A stretch of 64,000 bases of DNA from Microbacterium sp. Clip185 (lineage in GTDB: Bacteria > Actinomycetota > Actinomycetes > Actinomycetales > Microbacteriaceae), in contig NZ_CP117996.1 of the NCBI RefSeq assembly GCF_028743715.1, forward strand, positions 1,240,001 to 1,304,000, written 5' to 3'. Position numbers and translations under genes: made by a program. Below the pieces are notes generated by a model. That model saw nothing but the letters and a program-made list of their open reading frames with translations, had not been told where the DNA came from and did no database searches. This document shows, one piece after another, positions 15,751 to 24,438 of the stretch (positions within the stretch are counted from its first letter, which is position 1; each line of letters starts with the position of its first letter).

Positions 15751-16183
15751 ATGGTCTGGAACATCACCGTCACCCCGTTCGACGACTCGGACGCCGCGTC
15801 GCTCCGCGCGGCGCAGCGGAAGGAGCTCGACGAGCGCTACGGCACGAGCGATCACGAACCCGGCATCCCGGGATGGTGACGGGGTGCCGATCGCCTGTGG
15901 CGGACTTCGGCCGCTCCCGGAGAAGGTTCTCGGCGCGGGCGTCGTGGAGATCAAGCGCATGTACACGACGCCCTCCGCACGCGGAACCGGGGTGGCGACG
16001 GCGGTGCTGCGTTCTCTCGAGCAGGAGGCTCGGCGCCTCGGCGCGCATCGGATCGTCCTGGAGACGGGCACCGGGCAGCCCGATGCGATCCGTTTCTATC
16101 AGCGCGAGGGATACTCACCCACGGCGCTGTTCGGCGCCTACGTCGGTTCCGAGAACTCGGCGTGCTTCGCCAGAGAGCTGTGA
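15751..16183 (+). pseudogene. GNAT acetyltransferase, disrupted by internal deletion/frameshift
   Basis: The frame starts at ATG 15751 (AAGGAT upstream) and reads as a normal GNAT N terminus up to DHEPGIPGW, then stops at 15877-15879. The rest of the domain continues in another frame from about 15870 to 16183: VPIACGGLRPL, VVEIKRMYTTPSARGTGVAT (acetyl-CoA loop) and the typical C-terminal RFYQREGYSP. Intact relatives have roughly 10-12 further residues between the EPG and the PIACGGL segments, so a deletion of about 35 bases that also shifts frame is more likely than a one-base sequencing error. The tandem operators and divergent tetR remain. Confidence 0.7.
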
Positions 16184-16214
16184 GCGCGAGCGGGCAGAGG
16201 GCTTTCGTGGTCGA

Positions 16215-16865
16215 CTAACCCCCGGAGAGCACCAGGGCGATGGCTGCCGCCCGGTCGCGGACGCCGAGCTTGGCGAAGATCGTGTTGATGTGGGACTTCA
16301 CTGTTGCGACGGAGACGAACAGCTCCGCGGCGATCTCGCGATTGTTCCTGCCCCGTGCGATGAGGGCGAGAACGTCGCTCTCACGGGCCGTCAGCGCGGG
16401 GAAACGGTCGCTGAGGCGAGCGGTGGGCGGCGCTGCGGCGGTGGCGGCTCTCACGAGGCGGGCTCCCACCTCGGATGCGAAGACCGACTGGCCGCGAGCG
16501 ATCGAGCGGATCGCCGCCTCGAGCTCCGCGCGTCCCGCATCCTTCGTGAGGTAACCGCGGGCTCCTGCGCGCAGCGCGTCGGCGATCGAGTCGTCGTCGG
16601 CGTACGTCGTCAGCACGAGCACGGCGATCTGAGGATCATCGCGCGTCAAACGGGCGGTCGCGTCGACGCCGCTCAGACCCGGCATCCGCAGGTCCATCAG
16701 CACGACGTCGGGGCGCTCGGACAGGGCGAGCGCGATCGCCTCCACGCCGTCGCTCGCCTCGCCGACGACCGAGACATCGTCGAGCAGGCCGAGGATCGTC
16801 ACGAGCCCGTCCCGCACGATCGCCTGATCGTCGGCGACGAGCACTCTGATCGGCGGAGGAGTCAC
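16215..16865 (-). CDS. NarL/LuxR family response regulator
   Basis: A 216-residue two-component response regulator. The receiver domain (about 5-125) has acidic residues ADD at 11-13, the phosphoacceptor Asp58 in VVLMDLRMPG and the conserved Lys in YLTKDAG. The LuxR-type helix-turn-helix is at about 150-210 (LTARESDVLALIARGRNNRE). It starts at GTG 16865, overlapping the histidine kinase stop by GTGA; a longer upstream extension is not supported. The partner is the histidine kinase directly upstream. Adjacent membrane protein and ABC exporter genes may be its targets. Confidence 0.93.
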   Translation of the reverse strand: MTPPPIRVLVADDQAIVRDGLVTILGLLDDVSVVGEASDGVEAIALALSERPDVVLMDLRMPGLSGVDATARLTRDDPQIAVLVLTTYADDDSIADALRAGARGYLTKDAGRAELEAAIRSIARGQSVFASEVGARLVRAATAAAPPTARLSDRFPALTARESDVLALIARGRNNREIAAELFVSVATVKSHINTIFAKLGVRDRAAAIALVLSGG

Positions 16866-17971
16866 CGGCGCACCTCCATCCGCACCTGGAAGCGCGATCC
16901 TTCCTCGTCGATATCGACCCGACCGCCTCGGGGGAGTGCGGCGACGCGCTCGCGCATTCCGCGCAACCCGAACCCGCGCGAGGAGGTGCCGCCGGGCTCG
17001 ATCACGTCGTTGGTCACCGTGAGGAGCACGCGATCGGCGCTCCACCGGATGCTGACATCCACCGGTCGGCCCGGGGCATGGCGCCGGGCATTGCTGAGCG
17101 CCTCCTGCGCGGCCCGGATGACGGCCGCCGCCTGAGCGCCGGATGTCTCCCACGGCGTTCCGTCCGTCTCGAAGGTCGCGGATCCTCCGAGGGAGCGATG
17201 AGCGCGAAGCAGCTCCTCGACGGCGTCGACGACGTCGTCCGGCTCCGCCTGTTCGCCGCGTCCGAGAGGCCCACGCAACGCCGCCACCGCGCGCCTCGCC
17301 TCATCGAGCCCTTCGCCCGCCAGTCGCCGAGCGCTCCGCGAGCGAGAGAGGGCGGCTTCCGTGTCGCCGCGCTCGATGAGTGCTTCGGTCGCGTCGAGCT
17401 GGAGGACGAGTCCACCGAGGGTGTGTGCCAGCACGTCGTGCAGATCGCGGGCGAGAGCCGCCCGAGCAGCCTGCTCGGCGGCTTCCTGCTGCTGCCGCCG
17501 TAAGGCGGTCTCCTGCCTCAGGAGACGCCGCGTCTGGCGCCGGCTCGCGCCGGCCAGGGACGCGATGATGATCCCACCGCCGAAAGCCAGCAGGGTGGGG
17601 ACGCCGGGGTCGCGTCCGATCGCCCCGACCGCCATCAGCGCCGGGGCGGCGACCGAGCCGGTGATGGCCGCCCAAGCCGGGAGGAGGTCGTCGGCCCACA
17701 GCAGGAGCAGAGCGACCACGACGGGGGTGAACGTGATCCCCGTGGTCGGGATCACGGCGACGGATGCGGCAACGAGCGCGACCGCCGCCAGCACCGCCGA
17801 CACTCGGTGGGGGCGGCGCAGCAGTGCGCTGGCCAGCCAGCTGAACACCGCGAGCATGCCGATCCACGTCCATGCGTCGAGCGGGCGCGCGCCGGCGAAC
17901 AGCCAGAACGACACGAGTGCCGCTCCGACCAGGTGCAGTGCTGCTCGCGCCGACGAGCGCCCGGTGTTCAT
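16862..17971 (-). CDS. Histidine kinase, NarL-associated (HisKA_3)
   Basis: A 369-residue sensor kinase. About five membrane segments cover residues 10-140 with almost no extracellular domain, suggesting it senses the membrane or a stimulus within it. A coiled linker (about 143-170) leads to the HisKA_3 motif LARDLHDVLAHTLGGLVLQL, with His178 as the phosphorylation site. The ATPase domain follows, with EALSNARRHA (N box) and GFGLRGMRERV (G box). The ATG at 17971 overlaps the stop of the upstream membrane gene (ATGA) and its own stop overlaps the response regulator start, so three genes are coupled. Confidence 0.92.
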   Translation of the reverse strand: MNTGRSSARAALHLVGAALVSFWLFAGARPLDAWTWIGMLAVFSWLASALLRRPHRVSAVLAAVALVAASVAVIPTTGITFTPVVVALLLLWADDLLPAWAAITGSVAAPALMAVGAIGRDPGVPTLLAFGGGIIIASLAGASRRQTRRLLRQETALRRQQQEAAEQAARAALARDLHDVLAHTLGGLVLQLDATEALIERGDTEAALSRSRSARRLAGEGLDEARRAVAALRGPLGRGEQAEPDDVVDAVEELLRAHRSLGGSATFETDGTPWETSGAQAAAVIRAAQEALSNARRHAPGRPVDVSIRWSADRVLLTVTNDVIEPGGTSSRGFGLRGMRERVAALPRGGRVDIDEEGSRFQVRMEVRR

Positions 17972-18507
17972 GACCCCATCATGGACCGCCGGGTCGATGC
18001 AGCAGCGTCGGAGCCGTCGGCGACGAGCCGTCGTGCCCGCGACTCCAGTACCAGCACCCGCATCGCCCGGTTCGCGGCGAGCAACAGCAGGATCGCGCCG
18101 GCAGAGGAGACGACGAACGCCCCGTTCGCGGCAGCCGCGACGTCGATGCCGATCCGACTTGCGATCACGATCAACCAGAGGGCCATGCCCCACCATCCGG
18201 TTCGAGATTCGAGCGACGCGCCCTCTGTCCGCGCGGAGGGCTGCGCGACGGGTCGGATGCGGGCGATGCGGCCCATCACCGCGCCGACGCCGAGTGAGAT
18301 CGCCGCCTCGACGGTCATTGCGATGGCGTCGAGGGTCGTGATCCGCTCGACGGTTTGAGTGAGGACCGCGAGGCCTGCGATACCGAGCAGGATCGGCATC
18401 CGCCACATGCGACCGGAGCGGATGGGCCGCCAGGTGGACTGCCGGTAGCCGAGCCAGACGACGAGGACGAGAAGGAGCAGAGCGTTCAGGAGCAAGGACA
18501 AGGTCAT
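17968..18507 (-). CDS. Membrane protein cotranscribed with the two-component system
   Basis: A 179-residue protein with four or five hydrophobic segments: residues 2-22, 36-55, 60-78, 112-130 and 138-155, with a basic, soluble C-terminal tail. It resembles DUF1453-like small membrane proteins often found next to NarL-type kinases, but I do not recognise it with certainty. It starts at ATG 18507 and overlaps the kinase start by ATGA. It may be an accessory sensor for the kinase, which itself lacks an extracellular domain. That role is inferred from coupling only. Confidence 0.75.
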   Translation of the reverse strand: MTLSLLLNALLLLVLVVWLGYRQSTWRPIRSGRMWRMPILLGIAGLAVLTQTVERITTLDAIAMTVEAAISLGVGAVMGRIARIRPVAQPSARTEGASLESRTGWWGMALWLIVIASRIGIDVAAAANGAFVVSSAGAILLLLAANRAMRVLVLESRARRLVADGSDAAASTRRSMMGS

Positions 18508-18580
18508 GACGCCAGCGTCGTCGCACCCGGCGCGCCCGACGACCACCCGCGGGTGGAAGCCGGGTGGAGATCGTGTGCGC

Positions 18581-19330
18581 TCAGACGTCGCGCACGCGAA
18601 GCGTCGTCACGGCCGCTGCCGTCATCCACACGGTGAACACGGTCATCACCGCCAGTCCGAGAAGCGGCGGCACGCCGGAGCCGACCACCGTGTAGGACGC
18701 CTGGCCCGCGGTCGTGGGCCAGAAGGTCCCGGCGAACCGCCCCACGATCCCCGGGAGACCCGGTGCGAGGGCCGGTATCAGGAGGGCGACGGTCACGATG
18801 ATCGCGAGTGCACCCGAGGAACTGCGGGTCAGCGTGCCGAACGCCGTCCCCAGCACGGCTGACAGCACGAGGTACGCGGTGGCGCAGATGATAGCGCGAA
18901 CGGTGTCGCCATCTGCGCTCGCGGTCGGCAGGCCGGCGGCGGCGAGCGCCGCCTGACCGGCCGCGAAGCTCGCTGCCACCGTGGCGACCGCGACGATCGC
19001 GGTCACGCAGACGGTCACGAGCACCTTCGCGGTGAACAGTCGAGCGCGCCGTGGCGCGATGGCGAGGGTACTGATGATCTGCCCCGACGCGTACTCGCTG
19101 GTGATGGCTTGCGCGCCGAGCATCGCCATCAGCAGCTGTCCGACGAGGATCCCCTTGAAGCCGACGCCGACGGGGTCGAAGTCCTGGGGCAGCTCCGCGT
19201 GCCAGTCGGCGCTCAGGCCGCTGATGCCCAGCAGGCTGACGAGAGCGGTGACGACGACAGTGGATGCGGCGAGGAGCCAAGTGCTTCGCACGCTTCGCGT
19301 CTTGATCCATTCCGATGCGAACAGATTCAT
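18581..19330 (-). CDS. ABC transporter permease (ABC-2 type)
   Basis: A 249-residue membrane protein with six predicted segments and the N-terminal FASEWIKTRSVRSTW pattern typical of ABC-2 permeases (starts on the cytosolic side, first helix near residue 17-35). The conserved EYASGQI cytoplasmic coupling-helix region is near residue 77. It is one base downstream of the ATPase gene, so the two form an exporter in the multidrug, antibiotic or bacteriocin-type class. Expression is probably controlled by the TetR protein divergent from the ATPase. Confidence 0.88.
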   Translation of the reverse strand: MNLFASEWIKTRSVRSTWLLAASTVVVTALVSLLGISGLSADWHAELPQDFDPVGVGFKGILVGQLLMAMLGAQAITSEYASGQIISTLAIAPRRARLFTAKVLVTVCVTAIVAVATVAASFAAGQAALAAAGLPTASADGDTVRAIICATAYLVLSAVLGTAFGTLTRSSSGALAIIVTVALLIPALAPGLPGIVGRFAGTFWPTTAGQASYTVVGSGVPPLLGLAVMTVFTVWMTAAAVTTLRVRDV

Positions 19331-19331
19331 C

Positions 19332-20255
19332 TCATGCCGCCTTCCGGTCGAGAGTGGTCATGCGAAGGAACGCGTCTTCCAGCGAGTCGCGAACAAGTGT
19401 CAGCTCGGACACCTCCGCACCCGCCGTGGCGGCGAGGCGGCCCACCTGATCTGTGGACGCGTCTCGCACCTGGAGCGCGTCGGGGTGCATGGGGTCCGGG
19501 GCAGTGGACAGCCGCGCGTCCGTGAGGATCCTGGCGAGGCCGACGGGGTCCGGTGTACGGACGCGGACCCAGGCTGTCGTCCGGGTGGCGATGAAGGATC
19601 GAAGCGGCTCGTCAGCCAGCAGCGTCCCGCGGTGGATGACGATCAGGTGGTCCGCTGTTAGCTCCATCTCGCCCATGAGGTGACTCGAGAAGAGCACGGT
19701 GCGTCCCTCTGCGGCGAGCTCTCGCATGAGCGCGCGGGCCCAACGGATCCCCTCGGGATCGAGGCCGTTGAGCGGTTCGTCGAAGATGACGATTCCCGGA
19801 TCGCCGATCAGCGCGGTCGCGATCCCCAGGCGCTGCTTCATGCCGAGGGAGAACGCTCCGGCCGGTCGGTCACCGGCGTCGGCGAGGCCCACGATCGCCA
19901 GCATCTCGTCGACGCGTGACCGGCGGATGCCGGCCGCGCGGGCCGTCGCCCAGAGGTGCGCGCCGGCGGAACGTCGCGGGTGCACGGAGCGCGCGTCGAG
20001 CATCGCGCCCACCACGCGTGCCGGGTTGGGCAGCTCCGCCGCGCGAAGGCCGCCGATGGTCGCAGCTCCGGATGTCGGTCGGTCGAGACCGAGGAACATG
20101 CGCAGGGTGGTGGACTTGCCGGCACCGTTCGGGCCGAGGAACCCGGTCACGACGCCCGGTCTGACCTCGAACGACAGTCCGTCGACGGCGACGAGGGCGC
20201 CGTAGCGCTTGACGAGGGCGTGTGCCTGGAGCGAGAGGGGAGAACTGAGGGTCAT
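19332..20255 (-). CDS. ABC transporter ATP-binding protein
   Basis: A 307-residue ATPase of the drug/antibiotic export class (CcmA/DrrA-like). Walker A GPNGAGKST is near residue 42, the signature SLGMKQRLGIA near 135, Walker B IVIFDEP near 157 and the switch His in LFSSHLMGEME near 192. The C-terminal 80 residues form the regulatory extension typical of this class. The start is the ATG at 20255; translation further upstream would run through the operators. It pairs with the permease that begins one base after it. Two TetR operators lie immediately upstream. Confidence 0.93.
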   Translation of the reverse strand: MTLSSPLSLQAHALVKRYGALVAVDGLSFEVRPGVVTGFLGPNGAGKSTTLRMFLGLDRPTSGAATIGGLRAAELPNPARVVGAMLDARSVHPRRSAGAHLWATARAAGIRRSRVDEMLAIVGLADAGDRPAGAFSLGMKQRLGIATALIGDPGIVIFDEPLNGLDPEGIRWARALMRELAAEGRTVLFSSHLMGEMELTADHLIVIHRGTLLADEPLRSFIATRTTAWVRVRTPDPVGLARILTDARLSTAPDPMHPDALQVRDASTDQVGRLAATAGAEVSELTLVRDSLEDAFLRMTTLDRKAA

Positions 20256-20265
20256 GAGTGGCACA

Positions 20266-20304
20266 CTACACCGTGTGGTGTAGCAACTACACTCATCGGT
20301 GTAG
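20266..20304. promoter_or_regulatory. Tandem 18-bp TetR operators
   Basis: Two palindromes lie between the divergent ABC and tetR genes: CTACACCGTGTGGTGTAG at 20266-20283 (perfect) and CTACACTCATCGGTGTAG at 20287-20304 (half-sites CTACAC/GTGTAG). Their centres are 21 bases apart, two helical turns, which would place two repressor dimers on the same face. They sit between the two start codons, as expected for control of both genes by the TetR protein. Confidence 0.82.
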
Positions 20305-20337
20305 AGTTGTCGGTGCAGCCACAGCAAGGAGATGTCG

Positions 20338-20994
20338 ATGTCCGATGCCCGTCTCAAGCCGGTTCGGGAGGGCCAGGCGCACAAGCGTTCCGCGATCCTC
20401 ACCGCCGCTCGCGAGCTGTTCGTGCGCGATGGTGTCGAGCGCACCAGCATGGACGCGGTGGCGGCGCGGGCCGGCGTGTCCAAGCGCACCGTGTACGACT
20501 ACTACGGCGACAAGCGACGCCTCCTCCTGGGGGTCGTGGAGCAGGCCGGAGAGGCGGCGCTGATCACGCTCCGCAGGCTGATCGAGCGCCACCTCCCGCC
20601 CGTCCTCGCCGACGCCGACCCTGCTGCGACCGAGCGCGCGATCATCGCCTTCGCCCTCGATCTCGGCCGCTCCCAGCTCGCCGACTCGGATTACGCGGCC
20701 GCTGTGCGCCTGATCACGGAGAACGAGACGCTGCTTCCGGAACTCGACGACCACCCTCTCGAGACGGCGCACAATCGTGCGCTCGCAGAACGCCTCGAGC
20801 TGCTGGCGCGAGCCGGCCTCCTCGACGCCCCTGATCCCGAGCTCGCCGCCGATCACTTCCACGCCCTGACGACCCTGCGCGTCCTGAACGAGCCCGGCCG
20901 CCGCCGCGCCCAGCTCGATCGCGTGGATCGGATCATGACCGACGGTGCACGCGCCTTCCTGCGCGCGTATGCGCCCGACGGGAGCCGGGCATGA
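20338..20994 (+). CDS. TetR family regulator of the ABC exporter
   Basis: A 218-residue TetR protein. The helix-turn-helix is at about residues 30-55 (MDAVAARAGVSKRTVYDYYG), and the C-terminal part resembles the AefR-type ligand domain. I chose the ATG at 20338 because AAGGAG ends 6 bases before it; the ATG at 20332 would abut that site. It is divergent from the ABC ATPase across tandem palindromes and overlaps the next membrane gene by ATGA. The inducer is probably a compound exported by the ABC system; this is inference. Confidence 0.92.
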   Translation: MSDARLKPVREGQAHKRSAILTAARELFVRDGVERTSMDAVAARAGVSKRTVYDYYGDKRRLLLGVVEQAGEAALITLRRLIERHLPPVLADADPAATERAIIAFALDLGRSQLADSDYAAAVRLITENETLLPELDDHPLETAHNRALAERLELLARAGLLDAPDPELAADHFHALTTLRVLNEPGRRRAQLDRVDRIMTDGARAFLRAYAPDGSRA

Positions 20995-21506
20995 CGGAAG
21001 AGCGCGACGATGACGTTCAGACGCGGATCCGGCGCGCCGCGTCCCTCAAGGAACGGATCTACGTCGCCTTCACCGCCCTTGCGGTGATCATCGCGCTGCG
21101 CGCCCACGATGCGCATCCGGATGCGGGCCTCGCGCTGGGAACGCTCGTGATCACCGTTGCTGCGACGGTCTGCGCCGTCTATGTCGCCGACCTCCTCAGC
21201 CACATGGTGGTGCACTCGCGCGTGCCGGGGCGTGTCGAGCACCGGCACATGGTGGCCAGCACACTGGGGGCGGCCACCGTCGCGCTCCCGCCGGTCGTGT
21301 GCATCGGTCTCTCGGCGCTCGGGCTCTACGACGCCTCGGTAGCTCTGCTGGCCGCGATGCTCATCACGACCGCCACCCTCGTCGCGATCGGCCTGCTCGC
21401 CGTGCGACGGCTCGCCGTTCCCCGGGTGCAGCGCATCGTGATCCTCGCGGGGGAGGCGGTGCTCGCGATCGGGGTCATCGCGCTGGAGCTGCTCTCGCAC
21501 GGCTGA
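20991..21506 (+). CDS. Hypothetical membrane protein coupled to tetR
   Basis: A 171-residue protein with four hydrophobic segments (about residues 25-42, 47-68, 88-110, 113-138) and a fifth near 147-168. A conserved-looking polar element, HMVVHSRVPGRVEHRHMV, holds four His between helices 2 and 3, which could bind a metal; this is speculative. It starts with an ATGA overlap with the TetR gene, so its expression follows that regulator. I do not recognise the family. It could be an accessory factor of the export system. Confidence 0.75.
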   Translation: MTEERDDDVQTRIRRAASLKERIYVAFTALAVIIALRAHDAHPDAGLALGTLVITVAATVCAVYVADLLSHMVVHSRVPGRVEHRHMVASTLGAATVALPPVVCIGLSALGLYDASVALLAAMLITTATLVAIGLLAVRRLAVPRVQRIVILAGEAVLAIGVIALELLSHG

Positions 21507-21541
21507 GGGCGACGCGCGCCAAGCGGCGTCGACCCGCCTCT

Positions 21542-21547
21542 TAGGAT
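21542..21547 (+). promoter_or_regulatory. -10 element TAGGAT of the VanZ-RDD gene
   Basis: TAGGAT is 7 bases before the ATG at 21555, and no ribosome-binding site is present. The spacing identifies 21555, not the ATG at 21546 inside the element, as the start. Confidence 0.6.
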
Positions 21548-21554
21548 GGATCGG

Positions 21555-22676
21555 ATGACCGGGTGGACGTGGCAGGCGTGGTTCGGCCTCATCGGGGGCT
21601 CGCTGGTCTTCTTCGCCGTACTCGGCCCGATGCTTCTGATCCAGATGCGTCGCTACGGCACGCTCTCCTTCGCGAGGTTGCTGGGAGCCGCAGCGACGAG
21701 CGTCTACGCGGTCGCGCTCGTCGCCTACACGCTCTTGCCGCTGCCCGATGTCGCGGCGAACTGCGTGGTCAGCAGCGCCGGCATCGAGCTCGTCCCCGGG
21801 CACTCCGTGGGCGACATCCTGCGTGAGACCCAGGGGCTCTCGTTCGCGTCCGCCCTGACGAGTCGCGCCACACTGCAGGTCGCGTTGAACGTCGTGCTGT
21901 TCATCCCGTTCGGAATCATCGCGCGGCGGTACTGGAACCGCGGACCGGTCGTGTCCATCGTCCTCGGAGCAGCGCTGTCGCTGCTGATCGAGACGACGCA
22001 GTTGACCGGGGTCTGGGGGATCTACGACTGCGCGTATCGCGTCGCCGACGTCGATGACCTGATCACGAACACTGTCGGCACCGCGATCGGTGTCCTCCTC
22101 GCCCCGCTCCTCCTGTCCTGGATGCCGAGCGCCGACGCGCTGCGCCGTGATCGTTCGCTGCCGCGCCCGGTCACGGTGTGGCGACGCTGGTTCGGCATGG
22201 TCCTGGACGCCGTCGCCGTCAACGTCGTGAGCGGGCTGCTCTCGCTGACGCTCATCGTGCCCCAGCTCGTGATCACCGGGGGCGCGGCGCCGTCGGGATC
22301 GGTCGCGATCGCCGGCGTCGCCGTCGTCGGTGTCGGGACGATCGCGCTCGTCGTGGTGCTGCCCGCAGTACTGGGTACGGGAGCGTCTATCGGGCAGCGG
22401 CTGGTGTGGCTGGCCCCAACGTGGCCGGCTGATCGCGCGGGCAGATGGCGGCGCGTGCATCGCGCATCGGTCGTGGCGCTGCCCTACACGGTCGCCGTCG
22501 TCCTCGACCAGCTCCCCGGCGCCGAAGCGGGACCCACACAGACCGTGGTCGGCCTCATCGGGATCGTCAGCACGATCATCGTGATGGTCGCCGTGGTGTC
22601 CGTCCCCTTCAGTCGTGGACGCCGCGGACTCTCGCTCGTCCTCTCCGGTGGCGAGTTGCGAGACGTCAGATCCTGA
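21555..22676 (+). CDS. VanZ-like and RDD domain membrane protein
   Basis: A 373-residue fusion. Residues 1-190 are VanZ-like: four or five membrane helices with NVVLFIPFGI near residue 113 and the acidic LLIETTQLTGVWGIYDCAYR VADVDDLITN region near 140-170. VanZ is known for low-level teicoplanin resistance, and the fold is common in actinobacteria. Residues 205-360 form an RDD domain (RRWFGMVLDAVAVNVV, then GQRLVWLAP). The first RDD Arg-Asp pair is partly kept. The start is set by a leaderless TAGGAT element. Function is unknown beyond envelope-related inference. Confidence 0.85.
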   Translation: MTGWTWQAWFGLIGGSLVFFAVLGPMLLIQMRRYGTLSFARLLGAAATSVYAVALVAYTLLPLPDVAANCVVSSAGIELVPGHSVGDILRETQGLSFASALTSRATLQVALNVVLFIPFGIIARRYWNRGPVVSIVLGAALSLLIETTQLTGVWGIYDCAYRVADVDDLITNTVGTAIGVLLAPLLLSWMPSADALRRDRSLPRPVTVWRRWFGMVLDAVAVNVVSGLLSLTLIVPQLVITGGAAPSGSVAIAGVAVVGVGTIALVVVLPAVLGTGASIGQRLVWLAPTWPADRAGRWRRVHRASVVALPYTVAVVLDQLPGAEAGPTQTVVGLIGIVSTIIVMVAVVSVPFSRGRRGLSLVLSGGELRDVRS

Positions 22677-22821
22677 GCGCGGAGCTCGCCGTGCGCTGTC
22701 GTGAGAGCGGTCCCGGCGGATACCGTTGACGCGTCGCTGAGATCTCGGCCATCCGCGAGGGGCGCCTCTCCCGTTGCGACAGGGCATCTCGTCGTCGGCC
22801 CACCGAGGAGCGGAGAACCCC

Positions 22822-24438
22822 ATGCCGGACTTCATCGTCGATCTCGTGGCCAAGTCATTGCTCTGGCTGCAGGGGCTCGTGCTGGCCGGACTCATCGCCG
22901 GTCTCATCGTGTACGACGTCCAGTTCGGCAGGTCGCTGCCCGTTGCTCTCTGGGGCGTGATCGTGCTCCTGCTCATGGCGGGCTGGCTCGCGGCCGCACT
23001 GGCGCACCGGGCGACGCGTACCTGGGTGGTCGCCTTCGCACTGATCGTGAACGTCGTCGTGTTCGCCGCGTTGCGGCAGGAACTCCTGCCGCAAACGTCT
23101 CTCACCGTCTTCGTGGTGGCCCTGCCCGTGCTGGGGCTGGGCCTGCTTCCCCGTCCCTGGCCGACGGCGGCCGTCGTGCTGCTCGTGCTCTTCGTCGTCG
23201 TCCCCTGCGCGATGACGGGGGTGTGGCCGGCGACCCTCGCGGACGTGTTCTTCGATGTCGGGACACTCATCGCACTGTCGATGATCATCGTCGTCGCGGC
23301 CCTCGGCGCTCGGGCTCTTCGTCGTCATGCCGCTCGCCTCAGCGCGGCGCACCGGGCGCGCGAGCAGGCGCTCACCCGTGTCACCGACGGAAAGATGCTC
23401 GTCGACGCCGTCATCGGCGCGGTTCCCACGGCGATCGCGGTCTACGATCCGGAGGGAACGCTGCTGCTCGCGAACCCTCGCGCCCACGAGGTCGCCCGCC
23501 ACGAGGGGTACGAGCTGGAGAGTCCCGCAGAGCCCGTCGCCTCAGGTGCCGTGTTCGCCGCGGATCGCACGACGCCCGTGCGTCGTGGCGATCGGCTCCT
23601 GCAGACGGTGCTCGATGGAACGGAGCTTCCCCCCACGCTCGCCTGGGTGGGCCCGCCGGGGCATCAGCGCGCCTATGTCCGTTCCTCGTCGAAGATCGCC
23701 CGCCCTGACGGCTCGGCGCTGGGCACCCTCGTCGTGGCTGAGGACATCACCGAGGTGCTCCATTCCGAGCAGATGCGCGACGACTTCCTCCACACCGTGT
23801 CGCACGAGCTCCGCACCCCCATGACCCCGCTCATCGGTCATCTGGACCTGCTGAGCGAACGGGTCGCGACCACCGATCCCGGCGCCCAGGAGCGGATCGA
23901 GGTCATCCTGCGCAGCGTCGATCGCATCATGACCCGCATATCGGAGCTGCTGACCGCAGCAGATATCCGCATGGAACTGCAGATCAAACCGACCGATGTC
24001 GCCGCGCTCGTGACCGAGTGCGTGCGCAGTGCGCGTCACGATGCGGCGAAGCGCGACCTGACCATCCGGTCAGAGGTGATCGATGCCGCGATCGCGATGG
24101 CGGACCCCGGGCGCATCCGGCAGGCGGTGTCGGAGCTGCTCACCAACGCGGTCAAGTTCGCCGACGAAGGCTCCGACGTACACGTGCTCTGCGACCGGGT
24201 GGACGACGAGATCCGCATCCGCGTCAGCGACGCGGGGCCGGGGATGAGCGAGGTCGAACAGCACCGCGCGTTCGACCGTTTCTACCGCGCGCCGAGGGCG
24301 CACCAGGACGCCGTCCAGGGGTTCGGCCTGGGGCTGTCCGTGGTGCACAACATCGCTACTGCCCACGCCGGGATGGCATCGCTTGCGGGCAGCCCGATCG
24401 GCGGGACGGAAGCAACGATCCGCATCCCCGCGATCTGA
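22822..24438 (+). CDS. PAS-containing sensor histidine kinase
   Basis: A 538-residue membrane sensor kinase. Six membrane helices span about residues 5-170, with no large external domain. A PAS-like domain (about 195-315) is followed by HisKA with His328 in HTVSHELRTPMTPL and an HATPase_c domain: N box VSELLTNAVKFAD, G1 VSDAGPGM and G2 GFGLGLSVV near the end. The ATG has GGAG and GGAG-like sites upstream. No response regulator is adjacent, so this is an orphan kinase; the partner must be encoded elsewhere. Confidence 0.92.
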   Translation: MPDFIVDLVAKSLLWLQGLVLAGLIAGLIVYDVQFGRSLPVALWGVIVLLLMAGWLAAALAHRATRTWVVAFALIVNVVVFAALRQELLPQTSLTVFVVALPVLGLGLLPRPWPTAAVVLLVLFVVVPCAMTGVWPATLADVFFDVGTLIALSMIIVVAALGARALRRHAARLSAAHRAREQALTRVTDGKMLVDAVIGAVPTAIAVYDPEGTLLLANPRAHEVARHEGYELESPAEPVASGAVFAADRTTPVRRGDRLLQTVLDGTELPPTLAWVGPPGHQRAYVRSSSKIARPDGSALGTLVVAEDITEVLHSEQMRDDFLHTVSHELRTPMTPLIGHLDLLSERVATTDPGAQERIEVILRSVDRIMTRISELLTAADIRMELQIKPTDVAALVTECVRSARHDAAKRDLTIRSEVIDAAIAMADPGRIRQAVSELLTNAVKFADEGSDVHVLCDRVDDEIRIRVSDAGPGMSEVEQHRAFDRFYRAPRAHQDAVQGFGLGLSVVHNIATAHAGMASLAGSPIGGTEATIRIPAI

